In this document: piece by piece, positions 51,957 to 63,860 of the stretch
Layout of the letters: every line of letters starts with the position of its first letter
How positions within the stretch are numbered: position 1 is the first letter of the stretch
Assembly: GCA_020249435.1 (NCBI GenBank)
Contig: JADCFQ010000017.1
Coordinates: forward strand, 40,764 to 104,763
Origin: Roseomonas sp.
GTDB taxonomy: Bacteria > Pseudomonadota > Alphaproteobacteria > Acetobacterales > Acetobacteraceae
Reading direction: 5' to 3'
DNA: 64,000 bases
The notes under the pieces: model-generated
Database searches by the model: none
What the model saw: the letters and a program-made list of their open reading frames with translations, nothing else
What the model was told of the DNA's origin: nothing
Program-made: the position numbers and the translations under genes

Positions 51957-52661
51957 ATGGCGAAGATCGGTAAGCGCCTGAAGGCGGCCTATACGGGTTT
52001 TGACCGTGAAAAGACCTATGCGCTGGACGAAGCTGTGAAGCTCGCCCGTGGTGCGGCCAAGGCGAAATTCGACGAAACCATTGAAATTTCGATGAACCTT
52101 GGCATTGACCCCCGCCATGCGGACCAGATGGTGCGCGGCGTGGTGGGCCTGCCCCATGGCACCGGCAAGACTGTGCGCATCGGCGTCTTTGCCCGTGGCG
52201 CCAAGGCTGATGAAGCCAAGGCCGCCGGTGCGGATGTGGTGGGTGCGGATGACCTGGCGGCGATGGTGCAGGAAGGCAAGATCGAGTTTGATCGCTGCAT
52301 CGCGACCCCTGACATGATGGGCCTGGTGGGCCGGCTTGGTAAGGTGCTCGGCCCCCGTGGCCTGATGCCGAACCCGAAGCTCGGCACCGTGACCATGGAT
52401 GTGAAGGGTGCCGTGACCGCAGCCAAGGCTGGTCAGGTCGAATTCCGCGCGGAGAAGGCCGGGATTGTGCATGCCGGTATCGGCAAGGCTTCCTTCGCTG
52501 AGGCGCAGTTGGTCGAAAATGCCCGCGCCTTCGTGGAAGCGATCCAGCGCGCGCGCCCGACCGGCGCCAAGGGGACCTATGTGAAGAAGGTGGCGGTTTC
52601 CTCCACCATGGGCCCCGGCGTGAAGGTGGATGTCACCAGCCTTTCGGCCTCGGCCAGCTAA
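51957..52661 (+). CDS. rplA: 50S ribosomal protein L1
   Basis: 234 aa. Binds 23S rRNA at the L1 stalk and, in many bacteria, represses its own operon. Seen: [66 protein letters not shown]. Four bases after rplK; translational coupling is likely. Confidence 0.98.
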   Translation: MAKIGKRLKAAYTGFDREKTYALDEAVKLARGAAKAKFDETIEISMNLGIDPRHADQMVRGVVGLPHGTGKTVRIGVFARGAKADEAKAAGADVVGADDLAAMVQEGKIEFDRCIATPDMMGLVGRLGKVLGPRGLMPNPKLGTVTMDVKGAVTAAKAGQVEFRAEKAGIVHAGIGKASFAEAQLVENARAFVEAIQRARPTGAKGTYVKKVAVSSTMGPGVKVDVTSLSASAS

Positions 52662-52977
52662 GCTTTTCGCGTGGGTTTGGCCCACGCGCAGAATACGCCC
52701 GGACGATAAGGCCGGGCGGGCAGGGGGTGGCGATTGCCATTCCCGAACCTGTCGGAGACCCCCTGTAGTCCTTCGGGACAGTGAAGGGCCTTTTGGCCCG
52801 CAGGGGATAGACGGTGTGCCCAAGCAGAGACCACCCCGGGGCCAGGCCCCTGGAATGGCTTGGTTTGGCGTTCCGGACTGACAGGCGAACCGGGGTTGGT
52901 GCCATGCCGGCACCCGCCCCCGAGTGAACCCGGCTGGAGCCCTTCCAAAAGGCCCCAGTCACCGACGGAGACGTAGA
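52662..52977 (+). promoter_or_regulatory. Probable L10 (rplJ) mRNA leader
   Basis: 316 bp between rplA and rplJ without a gene. It opens with a perfect 8-bp hairpin (52668-52675/52681-52688, loop TTTGG) and then holds several GC-rich complementary stretches. Length and position match the known L10 leader, where the L10-L12 complex binds to shut off translation of rplJL. The exact binding bulge was not located. Confidence 0.65.
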
Positions 52978-53493
52978 GTGGAAAGATCGGAGAAGCGCGA
53001 ATTCGTCGAATCTCTCGCTGCGATCTTCGCCGAGACCTCCTTCGTGCTGGTCGCCCGCAATGCCGGGATGACTGTCGCGGATGTGAGTGAGCTTCGGCGC
53101 AAGATGCGTGCGGCGGGGGCTTCGTATAAGGTCGCGAAGAACCGCTTGGCCACCCGCGCCCTCGAAGGCACCCGTTTCCAAGGCGTTGCGCCAATGCTGA
53201 AGGGGCCGACCGCGCTTGCGTGGTCAGCTGATCCTGTGGCCGTGGCCAAAACCGCCGTGGAGTTCGCCAAGACAAACGATAAGTTTGTCGTCCTGGGCGG
53301 TGCTCTTGGAACCCAGACGCTGAACGCCGATGGCGTGAAGGCCCTGGCCGAGTTGCCGTCCCTGGAGACGCTGCGCGCGCAGCTTGTGGGTCTTATCCAG
53401 ACCCCGGCGACGCGGATCGCGGGCGTGCTTCAGGCCCCTGGTGGGCAGGTGGCGCGGGTGTTGGCGGCATACGCCAAGAAGGACGCGGCCTGA
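52978..53493 (+). CDS. rplJ: 50S ribosomal protein L10
   Basis: 171 aa from GTG 52978 (GGAGA upstream). Base of the L7/L12 stalk. Seen: [72 protein letters not shown]; the C-terminal helix that binds L12 ends at AAYAKKDAA. The longer frame from 52924 lies in the leader. Confidence 0.97.
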   Translation: MERSEKREFVESLAAIFAETSFVLVARNAGMTVADVSELRRKMRAAGASYKVAKNRLATRALEGTRFQGVAPMLKGPTALAWSADPVAVAKTAVEFAKTNDKFVVLGGALGTQTLNADGVKALAELPSLETLRAQLVGLIQTPATRIAGVLQAPGGQVARVLAAYAKKDAA

Positions 53494-53580
53494 GGCCCGG
53501 ATGTTTTGTCCCCCAAGGCATGCCGCCCTGGGGGAGTTGCAAGAACCAAACCAAGCTACTAGATCAAGGAGTACAAAGAC

Positions 53581-53958
53581 ATGGCTGATCTCGCGAAGCT
53601 GGTGGACGAACTGTCCGCCCTGACCGTTCTGGAAGCTGCCGAGCTTTCCAAGATGCTGGAAGAAAAGTGGGGCGTTTCCGCCGCCGCGCCGGTGGCTGTT
53701 GCCGCTGCGCCGGCTGCTGCCGCTGCCGCGCCGGCTGCCGAAGCGCAGACCGAATTCACCGTCATCCTGGCCAATGGCGGCGACAAGAAGATCAATGTCA
53801 TTAAGGAAATTCGCACCATTACGGGTCTCGGCCTGAAGGAAGCGAAGGACCTGGTGGAAGGCGCGCCGAAGACTGTGAAGGAAGGCGTGTCGAAGGACGA
53901 AGCCGACAAGATCAAGAAGGTGCTGGAAGAAAACGGCGCCACGGTCGAAGTGAAGTAA
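53581..53958 (+). CDS. rplL: 50S ribosomal protein L7/L12
   Basis: 125 aa. N-terminal dimer helices ([20 protein letters not shown]), an Ala-rich hinge of about 25 residues, and the C-terminal factor-binding domain ([39 protein letters not shown]). AAGGAG lies before the ATG. Recruits elongation factors to the ribosome. Confidence 0.98.
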   Translation: MADLAKLVDELSALTVLEAAELSKMLEEKWGVSAAAPVAVAAAPAAAAAAPAAEAQTEFTVILANGGDKKINVIKEIRTITGLGLKEAKDLVEGAPKTVKEGVSKDEADKIKKVLEENGATVEVK

Positions 53959-53967
53959 GACTTCAGG

Positions 53968-53997
53968 CCGGCCCTGGGCATCCGCTGCCGGGGCCGG
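53968..53997 (+). terminator. Intercistronic hairpin between rplL and rpoB
   Basis: CCGGCCC (53968-53974) pairs with GGGCCGG (53991-53997), with a nested GGCA/TGCC. Followed by ACGAAAAAA and no T run, so attenuation or RNase processing, as in other rplL-rpoB spacers, is more likely than full termination. The remaining spacer to 54152 has no gene. Confidence 0.5.
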
Positions 53998-54152
53998 ACG
54001 AAAAAACTTGGGCGCGGGTGGAACTTCCCTGAAAAGGGGGTCAGTTCCGCCCGTGGCCGCGTTTCTCCGGTCCCGGACCGGGGTGGCGTTCAGCGGGTAA
54101 CCCGGGCCGGCAGGGTAGGCCGGCAGGACAGATAGAGAAGAGCAGGACAGGC

Positions 54153-57100
54153 ATGAACGCGATCACCCAGTCTTTCACCGGGCGTAAGCGGATCCGCAAG
54201 AGCTTCGGGCGTTTGCCGGAAGTGGCGCCGATGCCGAACCTTATTGATGTGCAGCGCGCATCCTATGAAAGCTTCCTGCAAATGGAAGTTTTGCCGGATG
54301 CACGCACCGTCACCGGGTTGCAGGAAGTGTTTCGTTCCGTCTTTCCGATTGATGATTTCGCCGGGCGCGGCCGCCTGGAATTCGTGCAATACGAACTCGA
54401 AGAGCCGAAATATGATGTCGAGGAATGCATCCAGCGCGGGCTGACCTATGCCGCGCCGCTCAAGGTGCGGCTGCGCCTGATCGTCTGGGATGTGGATGAG
54501 GAAACCGGCAGCCGTTCGGTCCGCGACATCAAGGAACAGGATGTCTACATGGGCGATATGCCGCTCATGACCGATAACGGCACCTTCATCATCAATGGCA
54601 CGGAACGCGTTATTGTTTCGCAGATGCATCGCAGCCCCGGTGTGTTCTTCGACCATGACCGCGGCAAGACGCATTCCAGCGGCAAGTATCTGTTCGCGGC
54701 GCGCGTGATCCCCTATCGCGGTTCCTGGCTCGATTTCGAATTTGACGCCAAGGACATTTGCTATGTCCGCATTGACCGCAAGCGCAAGCTGCCGGTCACC
54801 ACGCTGCTTTACGCGCTGGATAGTGCCGCCACTGAAATGCTGCGCGCTGATCGGAATGATCAGCTTGAACCGCAGGAAGTGCGCGGCATGGATGCCGAGG
54901 AAATCCTGAATTCCTTCTATGGTCAGGTAGTGTTTGCGCGCGGCCCCAAGGGCTGGTCGCGCACCTTCGACCCCGATGCCTTCCGTGGTGTGAAACTGGC
55001 CGAAGCGCTGGTGGATGCGCGCACCGGTGAAGTGGTGGCCGAGAAGGAAACCAAGCTGACACCGCGCATGGCGCGCAAGATCGCCGAAGCCGGCACGACG
55101 GAAGTGCTGGTGGGCCGCGCTGAATTGCTCGGCCGCTTCGTGGCGGAAGACCTGGTGAATATGGAAACCGGGGAAATCTGGGCCGAAGCCGGTGAAGAAC
55201 TGACCGAAGTAAAGCTGACGCAGATTGAAGACCTCGGCCTTAATCGCCTGCCGACACTCGCGATTGATCAGGCGATCGGGCCCTGGATGCGCAATACGCT
55301 GGCGGTGGATAAGAATTCCAATCGCGATGAAGCGCTGATGGATATTTATCGTGTGATGCGACCGGGCGAACCGCCGACGCCGGAGACGGCAGAAGCGCTG
55401 TTCCGTGGCCTGTTCTTCGACATGGAACGCTATGACCTCTCCACGGTCGGGCGCGTGAAGATGAATATGCGCCTGGGCTTTTCGCTGGAAGAAGTGCCGG
55501 ATTATGTGCGTATCCTGCGCAAGCAGGATATTGTCGCGACCTTGCGTGTGCTGCTCGACCTGAAGGATGGGCGCGGGCAGATTGACGATATTGATAACCT
55601 CGGCAATCGCCGCGTGCGGTCGGTTGGCGAGTTGATGGAAAATCAATATCGCGTCGGCCTGCTGCGCATGGAACGCGCGATCAAGGAACGCATGGGGTCG
55701 GTGGATATTGACACCGTCATGCCGCATGACCTGATCAACGCGAAGCCGGCGGCGGCGGCGGTGCGTGAATTCTTTGGTTCCTCGCAGTTGTCGCAATTCA
55801 TGGACCAGACCAACCCGCTTTCGGAAGTGACGCATAAGCGTCGCCTTTCGGCGCTTGGTCCGGGTGGTCTGACACGTGAGCGTGCCGGCTTTGAAGTGCG
55901 CGACGTGCATCCAACGCATTACGGGCGCATCTGCCCGATTGAAACGCCGGAAGGCCCGAATATCGGCCTGATCAATTCACTCGCGACCTTTGCCAAGGTG
56001 AATAAATACGGCTTTATCGAAACGCCGTATCGTCTGGTGAAGGATGGTCAGATTGTGGGTGATTCCCGCTATCTCTCCGCGATGGAAGAAGAACGGCTGA
56101 TCGTCGCGCAAGCCGATGCCAATGTGGATACGGATGGCCGCTTCAAGGATGAGCTGGTTTCGGTCCGTCAGGGTGGTGATTTCCGTCTGGTGAAGCCGGA
56201 AGAAGTGACGGCGATTGACGTCTCCCCGAAGCAGCTTGTGTCGGTGGCGGCGGCGCTGATCCCCTTCCTGGAAAACGATGACGCGAACCGCGCGCTGATG
56301 GGTTCCAACATGCAGCGCCAGGCGGTGCCGCTGATCCGCGCCGATGCGCCGCTGGTCGGCACCGGTATGGAAGCCGCGGTGGCGCGTGACTCCGGTGCGA
56401 CCATTGTCGCACGACGTGATGGCGTGGTGGATTCGATTGATGGTGCGCGCATTGTTGTGCGTGCGACTTCTTCCGATGGCACCACCAGCGGCGTTGATAT
56501 CTATCGGCTCCGCAAATACATGCGGTCCAACCAATCCACCTGCATCAACCAGCGCCCGCTGGTGAAGGTGGGTGATGCGGTGAAGACCGGTGACATCATC
56601 GCCGATGGCCCTTCGACCGAGCTTGGCGAATTGGCGCTGGGCCGCAATGTGCTTTGCGCCTTCATGCCTTGGAATGGCTATAACTTCGAAGATTCGATCC
56701 TGATCAGCGAACGCATCGCGCGTGATGATGTGTTCACCTCGATCCACATTGAGGAATTCGAGGTGATGGCGCGCGACACGAAGCTTGGCCAGGAAGAAAT
56801 CACTCGCGATATTCCGAATGTGGGTGAAGAAGCGCTGCGCAATCTGGATGAAGCCGGCATTGTCTATATCGGTGCCGAGGTGAATCCGGGCGATATTCTG
56901 GTGGGCAAGGTGACGCCCAAGGGCGAAAGCCCGATGACGCCGGAAGAAAAGCTGCTGCGTGCGATCTTCGGTGAAAAGGCTTCCGATGTGCGTGACACGT
57001 CGCTGAAGTTGCCGCCAGGTGTTGCCGGTACCGTTGTTGATGTGCGCGTCTTCTCCCGCCGCGGCATTGACAAGGATGAGCGCGCGATGGCGATTGAGCG

Positions 57101-58328
57101 CGCCGAGATTGAACGCCTTGCCAAGGACCGCGATGATGAAAAGGCGATCCAGGAGCGTTCCTTCTATTCGCGCCTGCGTGAACGTCTGCTGAACCGCAAG
57201 GCCACTGGCGGCTTCAAGGCAGTCAAGGCCGGCACGATCATCACGGATGAAGTGCTGGATGAATTCGCCAAGGCGACCTGGCGGCAAATCTCGGTCGCGG
57301 ATGATGCCGCGATGGCCGAAATTGAAGCCATGAAGCGCGAATTCGACGCGGCGATTGAAAGGCTGCAAAAGCGCTTCGAGAGTAAGGTCGAAAAGGTCCA
57401 GCGCGGCGATGAATTGCCGCCGGGCGTGATGAAGATGGTGAAGGTCTTCATCGCGGTGAAGCGCAAGCTTCAGCCGGGCGACAAGATGGCTGGCCGCCAC
57501 GGGAATAAGGGTGTGGTCAGCCGCGTTGTGCCGGTGGAAGACATGCCCTTCCTCGAAGATGGTACCTCGGTTGATCTGGTGCTGAACCCGCTTGGCGTGC
57601 CATCGCGGATGAATGTGGGGCAGATCCTTGAGACCCATTTGGGCTGGGCCTGCGCCAATCTTGGCCGTCAGGTCGGCGAATTGGTGGATGAATATCGCCA
57701 TCGCAGCGCGCGCCGCAGTGAATTGGAAGCCAAGCTCAAGGATATCTATGGCGAGGATGTTTTTGCCCGCGATATTGCGCCGCTCGCTGATGATCAGCTG
57801 GTGGAGCTTTGCGAAAACCTGAAGAAGGGCATCCCGATTGCGACACCTGTGTTTGATGGTGCGCGCATGGCCGATATTGAAGGCATGCTGGACAAGGCCG
57901 GGCTTGATACCTCGGGCCAGGTTTGGCTGCATGATGGCCGTTCGGGTGAGCGTTTCGAACGCAAGGTGACGGTTGGCTACATCTATATGCTGAAGCTGCA
58001 TCACCTGGTGGATGACAAGATCCACGCGCGTTCCATCGGGCCTTACAGCCTGGTCACGCAGCAGCCCTTGGGCGGCAAGGCGCAATTCGGCGGCCAGCGC
58101 TTCGGCGAAATGGAAGTCTGGGCTTTGGAAGCCTATGGCGCTGCCTATACGCTGCAGGAAATGCTGACCGTGAAATCGGACGATGTTTCGGGCCGCACCA
58201 AGGTCTATGAAGCAATCGTGCGTGATCAGGACAGTTTTGAGGCTGGTATTCCGGAATCCTTCAACGTGTTGGTGAAGGAACTGAAATCGCTTGGTCTCAA
58301 TGTTGACCTGGAAAACCGCCCGGTCTGA
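54153..58328 (+). CDS. rpoB: DNA-directed RNA polymerase subunit beta
   Basis: 1391 aa, normal for Alphaproteobacteria. Seen: [18 protein letters not shown], the rifampicin region [20 protein letters not shown] and [79 protein letters not shown]. It forms the catalytic pincer with beta-prime. GAGCAGGACAGG precedes the ATG. Confidence 0.99.
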   Translation: MNAITQSFTGRKRIRKSFGRLPEVAPMPNLIDVQRASYESFLQMEVLPDARTVTGLQEVFRSVFPIDDFAGRGRLEFVQYELEEPKYDVEECIQRGLTYAAPLKVRLRLIVWDVDEETGSRSVRDIKEQDVYMGDMPLMTDNGTFIINGTERVIVSQMHRSPGVFFDHDRGKTHSSGKYLFAARVIPYRGSWLDFEFDAKDICYVRIDRKRKLPVTTLLYALDSAATEMLRADRNDQLEPQEVRGMDAEEILNSFYGQVVFARGPKGWSRTFDPDAFRGVKLAEALVDARTGEVVAEKETKLTPRMARKIAEAGTTEVLVGRAELLGRFVAEDLVNMETGEIWAEAGEELTEVKLTQIEDLGLNRLPTLAIDQAIGPWMRNTLAVDKNSNRDEALMDIYRVMRPGEPPTPETAEALFRGLFFDMERYDLSTVGRVKMNMRLGFSLEEVPDYVRILRKQDIVATLRVLLDLKDGRGQIDDIDNLGNRRVRSVGELMENQYRVGLLRMERAIKERMGSVDIDTVMPHDLINAKPAAAAVREFFGSSQLSQFMDQTNPLSEVTHKRRLSALGPGGLTRERAGFEVRDVHPTHYGRICPIETPEGPNIGLINSLATFAKVNKYGFIETPYRLVKDGQIVGDSRYLSAMEEERLIVAQADANVDTDGRFKDELVSVRQGGDFRLVKPEEVTAIDVSPKQLVSVAAALIPFLENDDANRALMGSNMQRQAVPLIRADAPLVGTGMEAAVARDSGATIVARRDGVVDSIDGARIVVRATSSDGTTSGVDIYRLRKYMRSNQSTCINQRPLVKVGDAVKTGDIIADGPSTELGELALGRNVLCAFMPWNGYNFEDSILISERIARDDVFTSIHIEEFEVMARDTKLGQEEITRDIPNVGEEALRNLDEAGIVYIGAEVNPGDILVGKVTPKGESPMTPEEKLLRAIFGEKASDVRDTSLKLPPGVAGTVVDVRVFSRRGIDKDERAMAIERAEIERLAKDRDDEKAIQERSFYSRLRERLLNRKATGGFKAVKAGTIITDEVLDEFAKATWRQISVADDAAMAEIEAMKREFDAAIERLQKRFESKVEKVQRGDELPPGVMKMVKVFIAVKRKLQPGDKMAGRHGNKGVVSRVVPVEDMPFLEDGTSVDLVLNPLGVPSRMNVGQILETHLGWACANLGRQVGELVDEYRHRSARRSELEAKLKDIYGEDVFARDIAPLADDQLVELCENLKKGIPIATPVFDGARMADIEGMLDKAGLDTSGQVWLHDGRSGERFERKVTVGYIYMLKLHHLVDDKIHARSIGPYSLVTQQPLGGKAQFGGQRFGEMEVWALEAYGAAYTLQEMLTVKSDDVSGRTKVYEAIVRDQDSFEAGIPESFNVLVKELKSLGLNVDLENRPV

Positions 58329-58361
58329 TGGATCAGCTTAGTCTTATTCTCTCACCGCTCA

Positions 58362-58386
58362 GCCGCCACGAGGTGTTCGTGGCGGC
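58362..58386 (+). other. Strong hairpin between rpoB and rpoC
   Basis: A perfect 10-bp stem GCCGCCACGA / TCGTGGCGGC with a 5-base loop lies in the 82-bp spacer, ending 24 bases before the rpoC ATG and just upstream of its AAGAGG ribosome site. It lacks a T run. A processing or translation-control element is likely. Confidence 0.6.
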
Positions 58387-58410
58387 GGCCCCGCTCAAGA
58401 GGTTGGCCGC

Positions 58411-61400
58411 ATGAACGAGCTTATGAAAATCCTGGGTCAGACGGGTCAGGCCGTCACTTTTGACCAGATCAAGATCACCATGGCGAGCCCGGAGCAAATC
58501 CGGTCCTGGTCCTATGGCGAGATCAAGAAGCCGGAAACCATCAATTACCGCACCTTCAAGCCGGAGCGGGATGGGCTTTTCTGCGCGCGCATCTTTGGCC
58601 CGATCAAGGATTATGAGTGCCTTTGCGGCAAGTATAAGCGGATGAAGTTCCGCGGTATTATTTGCGAAAAATGCGGCGTGGAAGTGACGCTGGCCAAGGT
58701 GCGCCGCGAACGCATGGGCCATATCGAATTGGCGAGCCCCGTCGCGCATATCTGGTTCCTGAAGTCCCTGCCGTCGCGCGTGGGCCTCATGGTGGATATG
58801 ACGCTGAAGGAGCTTGAGAAGGTTCTGTACTTCGAAAGCTATGTGGTGCTGGAACCGGGCCTCACGGATCTCAAGCTGCATCAGCTGCTGAACGAAGATC
58901 AATATCAGGCGAAGCTGGATGAATTCGGTGAGGATTCCTTCAGTGTCGGCATCGGCGCGGAAGCCGTGAAGCAGATGCTGGGCGGGATTGAGCTTCAGAA
59001 GGAAGGCGTGACGTTGCGCGCCGAATTGAAGGAAGCGACATCGGAAGCCAAGCGCAAGAAGCTGGTGAAGCGGCTGAAGCTGATTGAAAGCTTTGCCGAA
59101 TCGGGCGCGCATCCGCAATGGATGATCCTGGATGTAGTGCCGGTCATTCCGCCGGAACTCCGCCCGCTGGTGCCGCTGGATGGTGGGCGCTTTGCGACAT
59201 CGGATCTGAATGATCTTTATCGCCGCGTGATCAACCGCAACAACCGCCTGAAGCGGCTGATTGAGTTGCGCGCGCCCGATATCATCGTGCGCAATGAAAA
59301 GCGTATGCTGCAGGAATCGGTGGATGCGTTGTTTGACAATGGCCGGCGTGGTCGTGCGATTACGGGCGCCAATAAGCGTCCGCTGAAGTCGCTGTCCGAT
59401 ATGCTGAAGGGCAAGCAGGGCCGCTTCCGTCAGAACCTGCTCGGCAAGCGCGTGGATTATTCTGGCCGTTCGGTGATTGTGGTGGGGCCGGAATTGAAGC
59501 TCCATCAATGCGGCCTGCCGAAGAAGATGGCGTTGGAGCTCTTCAAGCCCTTCATCTATTCGAAGCTGGAAAAATACGGTCACGCCACCACCATCAAGGC
59601 CGCGAAGCGGATGGTGGAAAAGGAACGTCCCGAAGTTTGGGACATCCTGGAGGAGGTGATTCGCGAACACCCGGTGCTGCTGAACCGCGCGCCGACGCTA
59701 CACCGCTTGGGCATTCAGGCGTTTGAACCTGTGCTGATTGAAGGCAAGGCGATTCAGCTTCACCCGCTGGTCTGCACCGCCTTCAACGCGGATTTCGACG
59801 GCGACCAGATGGCGGTGCATGTCCCGCTCAGCCTGGAAGCGCAGTTGGAAGCGCGCGTCCTGATGATGTCCACCAACAACATTCTGAGCCCGGCGAATGG
59901 CAAGCCCATCATCGTGCCGAGCCAGGATATCGTGTTGGGGCTGTATTACCTCAGCCTGGAAACACCGGAATTCCGCGCGGTGCAAAAGCGCGTGGATGAG
60001 GTGCGGGCGCTGATTGAAAGCGCCGGCGCCAAGGGTGGCAAGGACCTGACGGCGGAAGAAATCGAGGCGCTGAAATTCCGCCCGCAAATTTTCCGCGGCC
60101 AGCGTGAAATTGAACAGGCTTTGGCGAATGGGCTGATTGCGCCGCATTCCGCCGTGCATGCGCGGGTTGATATCGGTGTTGAAAATGGCGGCCCGGCCAC
60201 GGTGCTGACCACGCCGGGGCGCATGATGATTGCGGATTTGCTGCCTTCACACCCGCAGCTTCCTTATGCGCTGGTGAACCGTCAGCTCACGAAGAAGAAC
60301 ATCTCGGACGTGATTGACGCGGTCTATCGCCATTGCGGCCAGAAGGAGAGCGTGATCTTCGCTGACCGTCTGATGGGGCTTGGCTTCCGTCATGCGGCGC
60401 GCGCGGGGATTTCCTTCGGCAAGAATGACATGGTGGTGCCTGACGACAAGAAGGGCATGATCGAACGCACCAAGGCCGAGGTGAAGGAATTCGAACAGCA
60501 ATACCTGGATGGCCTGATCACTGCCGGTGAGCGTTACAACAAGGTGGTTGATGCCTGGTCGCGCTGCACGGATGAAGTGGCCGGCGCGATGATGAAGGAA
60601 ATTCAGCGCCAGGAAATCGGCAAGCCGACCAATAGCGTTTGGATGATGAGCCATTCCGGTGCGCGCGGTTCGCCCGCGCAGATGCGCCAGCTTGCCGGCA
60701 TGCGCGGCCTGATGGCGAAGCCCTCGGGCGAAATCATCGAACAGCCGATCATCGCCAACTTCAAGGAAGGTCTTTCGGTGCTGGAGTATTTCAACTCCAC
60801 TCACGGCGCCCGCAAAGGCTTGGCCGATACCGCGCTGAAGACCGCCAATTCAGGTTATCTGACGCGGCGTCTGGTGGATGTGGCGCAGGATTGCATCATT
60901 GTGGAGCCCGATTGCGGCACCGAACGTGGGCTTTCCGTGCGGGCGGCGATGGATGGCGCGGAAGTGGTTTCCTCACTTTCTGAACGCATCCTGGGCCGCA
61001 CCGCGCAGGAAGATGTGGCCGATCCGGAAACGGGTGAGATCATCGTCGCGCGCCACAACCTGATTGATGAAGTGCAGGCGGAACGCATCGAAAAATCCGG
61101 CGTGGAGCAGGTGAAGATCCGCTCCGTGCTGACTTGCGATGCGCGCCAAGGCGTGTGCGGCCTGTGCTATGGCCGTGACCTTGCCCGCGGTACGCCGGTC
61201 AATATCGGTGAGGCGGTTGGCGTTATCGCCGCGCAATCCATCGGGGAGCCCGGCACGCAGCTCACGATGCGTACCTTCCATATCGGTGGTGCGGCGCAGC
61301 GTGGTGCGGAACAGAGCGCGGTGGAAGCCGCATCTGAAGGCACCATCAAAATCCTCAATCGCGTGGTGGTGGCCAATAGCCAAAACCAACCGATTGTCAT

Positions 61401-62664
61401 GAGCCGCAATTGCGAAATCGCGTTGTATGACGCGCAGGGTCGTGAACGGTCGCGTCAGCGTGTGCCTTATGGTGCGCGCCTGATTGCGGAAGATGGTGTG
61501 CAGGTCACGCGCGGCCAGAAGTTGGCCGAATGGGATCCCTTCACCCTGCCGATCATCACCGAACGCAATGGCCGCGTTGAATGCGCCGACCTGATCGAAA
61601 ATGTGACGCAGGTTGACCGCGTTGACGAAGTGACGGGCCTGTCCTTCCGTGAAGTCGTGGAATACAAGGCGCCCGGCAAGGCCGCCGATCTCCGCCCGCG
61701 CCTGATTTTGCGTGATGAGGCCGGCAATGTCGTGAAGCGTGAAAACGGCACGGAAGCGATCTACTTCCTGACGCCGGGCACGATTCTCTCGGTGGAAAAC
61801 AACGCGACTGTCGCTGCCGGTGACGTGTTGGCGCGCCTGCCGCGTGAAAGCTCCAAGACGCGCGACATTACGGGCGGTCTGCCGCGAGTAGCCGAATTGT
61901 TCGAAGCGCGCCGGCCGAAGGATCATGCGATCATCAGCGAAGTTGATGGCCGTGTGGAATTCGGCAAGGACTACAAGGCGAAGCGCCGCATCCTGGTGGT
62001 GCCGGAACAGGTGGGCGATGAGCCGCCTGTGCCGCGCGAATACCTGGTGCCCAAGGGCAAGCATGTGTCTGTCCAGGAAGGCGACTATGTGAAGCGCGGT
62101 GATCCGCTGGTGGATGGCCCCCGCGTGCCGCATGATATTCTGCGGGTGCTGGGTGTCGAAAAGCTGGCCGATTACCTGGTGGACCAGATTCAGGAGGTCT
62201 ATCGGCTTCAGGGCGTGAAGATCAACGACAAGCATATCGAAGTGATCGTGCGCCAGATGCTGCAGAAGGTTGAGGTCACCGATCCGGGCGACACCACCTA
62301 TCTGATCGGCGAACAGGTGGACCGCATCGAATTCGAGATTGAAAATGAGAAGCGGATCGCCGCCAAGGAACGCCCGGCAGTGGCCGAGCCGGTGCTGCAG
62401 GGCATCACCAAGGCGTCCTTGCAGACCGGGTCCTTCATCTCTGCCGCGTCCTTCCAGGAAACGACCAGGGTGCTGACGGAAGCCGCGACGGCGGGCAAGG
62501 TGGATTACCTGGCCGGCCTCAAGGAAAACGTCATCGTCGGGCGGCTGATCCCGGCCGGGACGGGTTCTGTGATGAACCGCCTGCGGGCCTTGGCCGCGCA
62601 GCGCGATCGGGGCCGCCTGGCGGCGGCTTCGCCGGCCTTGCCGGAACCCAAGGCCGCCGAATAA
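58411..62664 (+). CDS. rpoC: DNA-directed RNA polymerase subunit beta-prime
   Basis: 1417 aa. N-terminal zinc ribbon ([19 protein letters not shown]), [20 protein letters not shown], the catalytic [16 protein letters not shown] with three metal-binding Asp, the trigger-loop region [20 protein letters not shown] and [16 protein letters not shown], the second zinc site ([17 protein letters not shown]) and [19 protein letters not shown]. It ends in a Pro/Ala tail. Co-transcribed with rpoB. Confidence 0.99.
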   Translation: MNELMKILGQTGQAVTFDQIKITMASPEQIRSWSYGEIKKPETINYRTFKPERDGLFCARIFGPIKDYECLCGKYKRMKFRGIICEKCGVEVTLAKVRRERMGHIELASPVAHIWFLKSLPSRVGLMVDMTLKELEKVLYFESYVVLEPGLTDLKLHQLLNEDQYQAKLDEFGEDSFSVGIGAEAVKQMLGGIELQKEGVTLRAELKEATSEAKRKKLVKRLKLIESFAESGAHPQWMILDVVPVIPPELRPLVPLDGGRFATSDLNDLYRRVINRNNRLKRLIELRAPDIIVRNEKRMLQESVDALFDNGRRGRAITGANKRPLKSLSDMLKGKQGRFRQNLLGKRVDYSGRSVIVVGPELKLHQCGLPKKMALELFKPFIYSKLEKYGHATTIKAAKRMVEKERPEVWDILEEVIREHPVLLNRAPTLHRLGIQAFEPVLIEGKAIQLHPLVCTAFNADFDGDQMAVHVPLSLEAQLEARVLMMSTNNILSPANGKPIIVPSQDIVLGLYYLSLETPEFRAVQKRVDEVRALIESAGAKGGKDLTAEEIEALKFRPQIFRGQREIEQALANGLIAPHSAVHARVDIGVENGGPATVLTTPGRMMIADLLPSHPQLPYALVNRQLTKKNISDVIDAVYRHCGQKESVIFADRLMGLGFRHAARAGISFGKNDMVVPDDKKGMIERTKAEVKEFEQQYLDGLITAGERYNKVVDAWSRCTDEVAGAMMKEIQRQEIGKPTNSVWMMSHSGARGSPAQMRQLAGMRGLMAKPSGEIIEQPIIANFKEGLSVLEYFNSTHGARKGLADTALKTANSGYLTRRLVDVAQDCIIVEPDCGTERGLSVRAAMDGAEVVSSLSERILGRTAQEDVADPETGEIIVARHNLIDEVQAERIEKSGVEQVKIRSVLTCDARQGVCGLCYGRDLARGTPVNIGEAVGVIAAQSIGEPGTQLTMRTFHIGGAAQRGAEQSAVEAASEGTIKILNRVVVANSQNQPIVMSRNCEIALYDAQGRERSRQRVPYGARLIAEDGVQVTRGQKLAEWDPFTLPIITERNGRVECADLIENVTQVDRVDEVTGLSFREVVEYKAPGKAADLRPRLILRDEAGNVVKRENGTEAIYFLTPGTILSVENNATVAAGDVLARLPRESSKTRDITGGLPRVAELFEARRPKDHAIISEVDGRVEFGKDYKAKRRILVVPEQVGDEPPVPREYLVPKGKHVSVQEGDYVKRGDPLVDGPRVPHDILRVLGVEKLADYLVDQIQEVYRLQGVKINDKHIEVIVRQMLQKVEVTDPGDTTYLIGEQVDRIEFEIENEKRIAAKERPAVAEPVLQGITKASLQTGSFISAASFQETTRVLTEAATAGKVDYLAGLKENVIVGRLIPAGTGSVMNRLRALAAQRDRGRLAAASPALPEPKAAE

Positions 62665-62670
62665 GGCGGC
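62653..62670 (+). terminator. Hairpin over the rpoC stop, possible weak terminator
   Basis: GCCGCC (62653-62658) and GGCGGC (62665-62670) flank the stop codon and are followed by TTT only. It marks the end of the rpl-rpo unit, ahead of a separate promoter. Confidence 0.4.
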
Positions 62671-62749
62671 TTTGGCCGATGCCTGTGATCGGGGTGAAAA
62701 TCGCTGTGGAAACAGGTCGAATTATCCCCTTCCAACAGGTGAACGGCGC

Positions 62750-62778
62750 TTGACTTGAACCGGGGCGGGACGTAAAAG
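62750..62778 (+). promoter_or_regulatory. Sigma-70 promoter of the str operon, with long leader
   Basis: TTGACT (62750-62755), 17-base spacer, TAAAAG (62773-62778). The leader to 62973 is about 190 bp, contains a CCCC-GTT-GGGG hairpin near 62810 and a GC-rich stretch, and holds no gene. The 309-bp gap from rpoC is thus promoter plus leader. Confidence 0.65.
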
Positions 62779-62973
62779 GCCGCTCCTTACGCGACTCCCC
62801 GTTGGGGGAATTGCTGAATTTGGACCCAAAGCTGCGCCGCCGGCGCCGCCTCCTTTCAGGGGGCTGAGGCCGGCAGCCGATTGGAAGCCCGGAGGGCACG
62901 ATAACTCGTGCCGTGCCGGGCATTACCTTTTGGCGGGGCTGAAGGTCTTTTGGATGGTATCTGAAGGGGCGTC

Positions 62974-63345
62974 ATGCCGACGATCAACCAACTCATCGCC
63001 CAAGGGCGTGAGACGAAGCCAGACCGGAACAAGGTTCCGGCCCTGAAGGGCAGCCCGCAGAAGCGCGGCGTCTGCACGCGCGTCTACACGACCACGCCGA
63101 AGAAGCCGAACTCCGCGCTGCGCAAGGTTGCGAAGGTGCGTCTGACGAATGGCTTTGAAGTCGTGAGCTATATTCCTGGCGAAGGTCACAATCTGCAGGA
63201 ACATTCGGTGGTTCTGATCCGCGGTGGCCGCGTGAAGGACCTTCCGGGCGTTCGCTACCACATCCTGCGCGGCGTGCTGGATACCCAGGGCATCGCCAAG
63301 CGTCGTAAGCGCCGTTCGCTCTACGGCGCGAAGCGTCCGAAGTGA
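62974..63345 (+). CDS. rpsL: 30S ribosomal protein S12
   Basis: 123 aa. Decoding-site protein: [36 protein letters not shown] (Lys positions linked to streptomycin), [32 protein letters not shown], and a basic tail [22 protein letters not shown] lies before the ATG. Confidence 0.99.
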   Translation: MPTINQLIAQGRETKPDRNKVPALKGSPQKRGVCTRVYTTTPKKPNSALRKVAKVRLTNGFEVVSYIPGEGHNLQEHSVVLIRGGRVKDLPGVRYHILRGVLDTQGIAKRRKRRSLYGAKRPK

Positions 63346-63356
63346 GGGGCTGAACC

Positions 63357-63833
63357 ATGTCGCGTCGTCACCGCGCTGAAAAGCGTGAGGTTCTGCCGGA
63401 TCCGAAATTCGGCGATATCGTTCTCAGCCGCTTCATGAATGTTCTCATGTATGACGGGAAAAAGAGCGTAGCCGAATCCATCGTCTATGCGGCGATGGAT
63501 ACGCTGAAGAAGAAGGGTGGGCCCAATAGCGACCCGCTGCGTCTGTTCCATGAGGCGATGGATAATGTGAAGCCCGCCGTGGAAGTGCGCAGCCGCCGCG
63601 TTGGTGGCGCCACCTATCAGGTTCCCGTCGAAGTCCGTGCGGAACGTCGCCAGGCTCTGGCGATCCGCTGGCTGATCGAAAGCGCGCGCAAGCGCGGTGA
63701 GAACACCATGGAAGAGCGTCTGTCGGCTGAGCTGATGGATGCGGCGAATAATCGCGGCTCTGCCGTGAAGAAGCGCGAAGACACGCACCGGATGGCTGAA
63801 GCCAACAAGGCCTTCAGCCACTACCGCTGGTAA
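63357..63833 (+). CDS. rpsG: 30S ribosomal protein S7
   Basis: 158 aa. Nucleates the 30S head and binds 16S rRNA near the exit site. Seen: [73 protein letters not shown]. Eleven bases after rpsL, with GAGGGG as ribosome site. Confidence 0.99.
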   Translation: MSRRHRAEKREVLPDPKFGDIVLSRFMNVLMYDGKKSVAESIVYAAMDTLKKKGGPNSDPLRLFHEAMDNVKPAVEVRSRRVGGATYQVPVEVRAERRQALAIRWLIESARKRGENTMEERLSAELMDAANNRGSAVKKREDTHRMAEANKAFSHYRW

Positions 63834-63860
63834 GCAACCCCCCGATCTGGAATCACGAAC

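Noticed and set aside
54090..62235. Very long minus-strand open frames opposite rpoB and rpoC (609, 702, 445 and 420 codons)
   Set aside because: They mirror codon bias of the real genes on the other strand, are rich in His/Arg/Gln, and lack start signals and family motifs.
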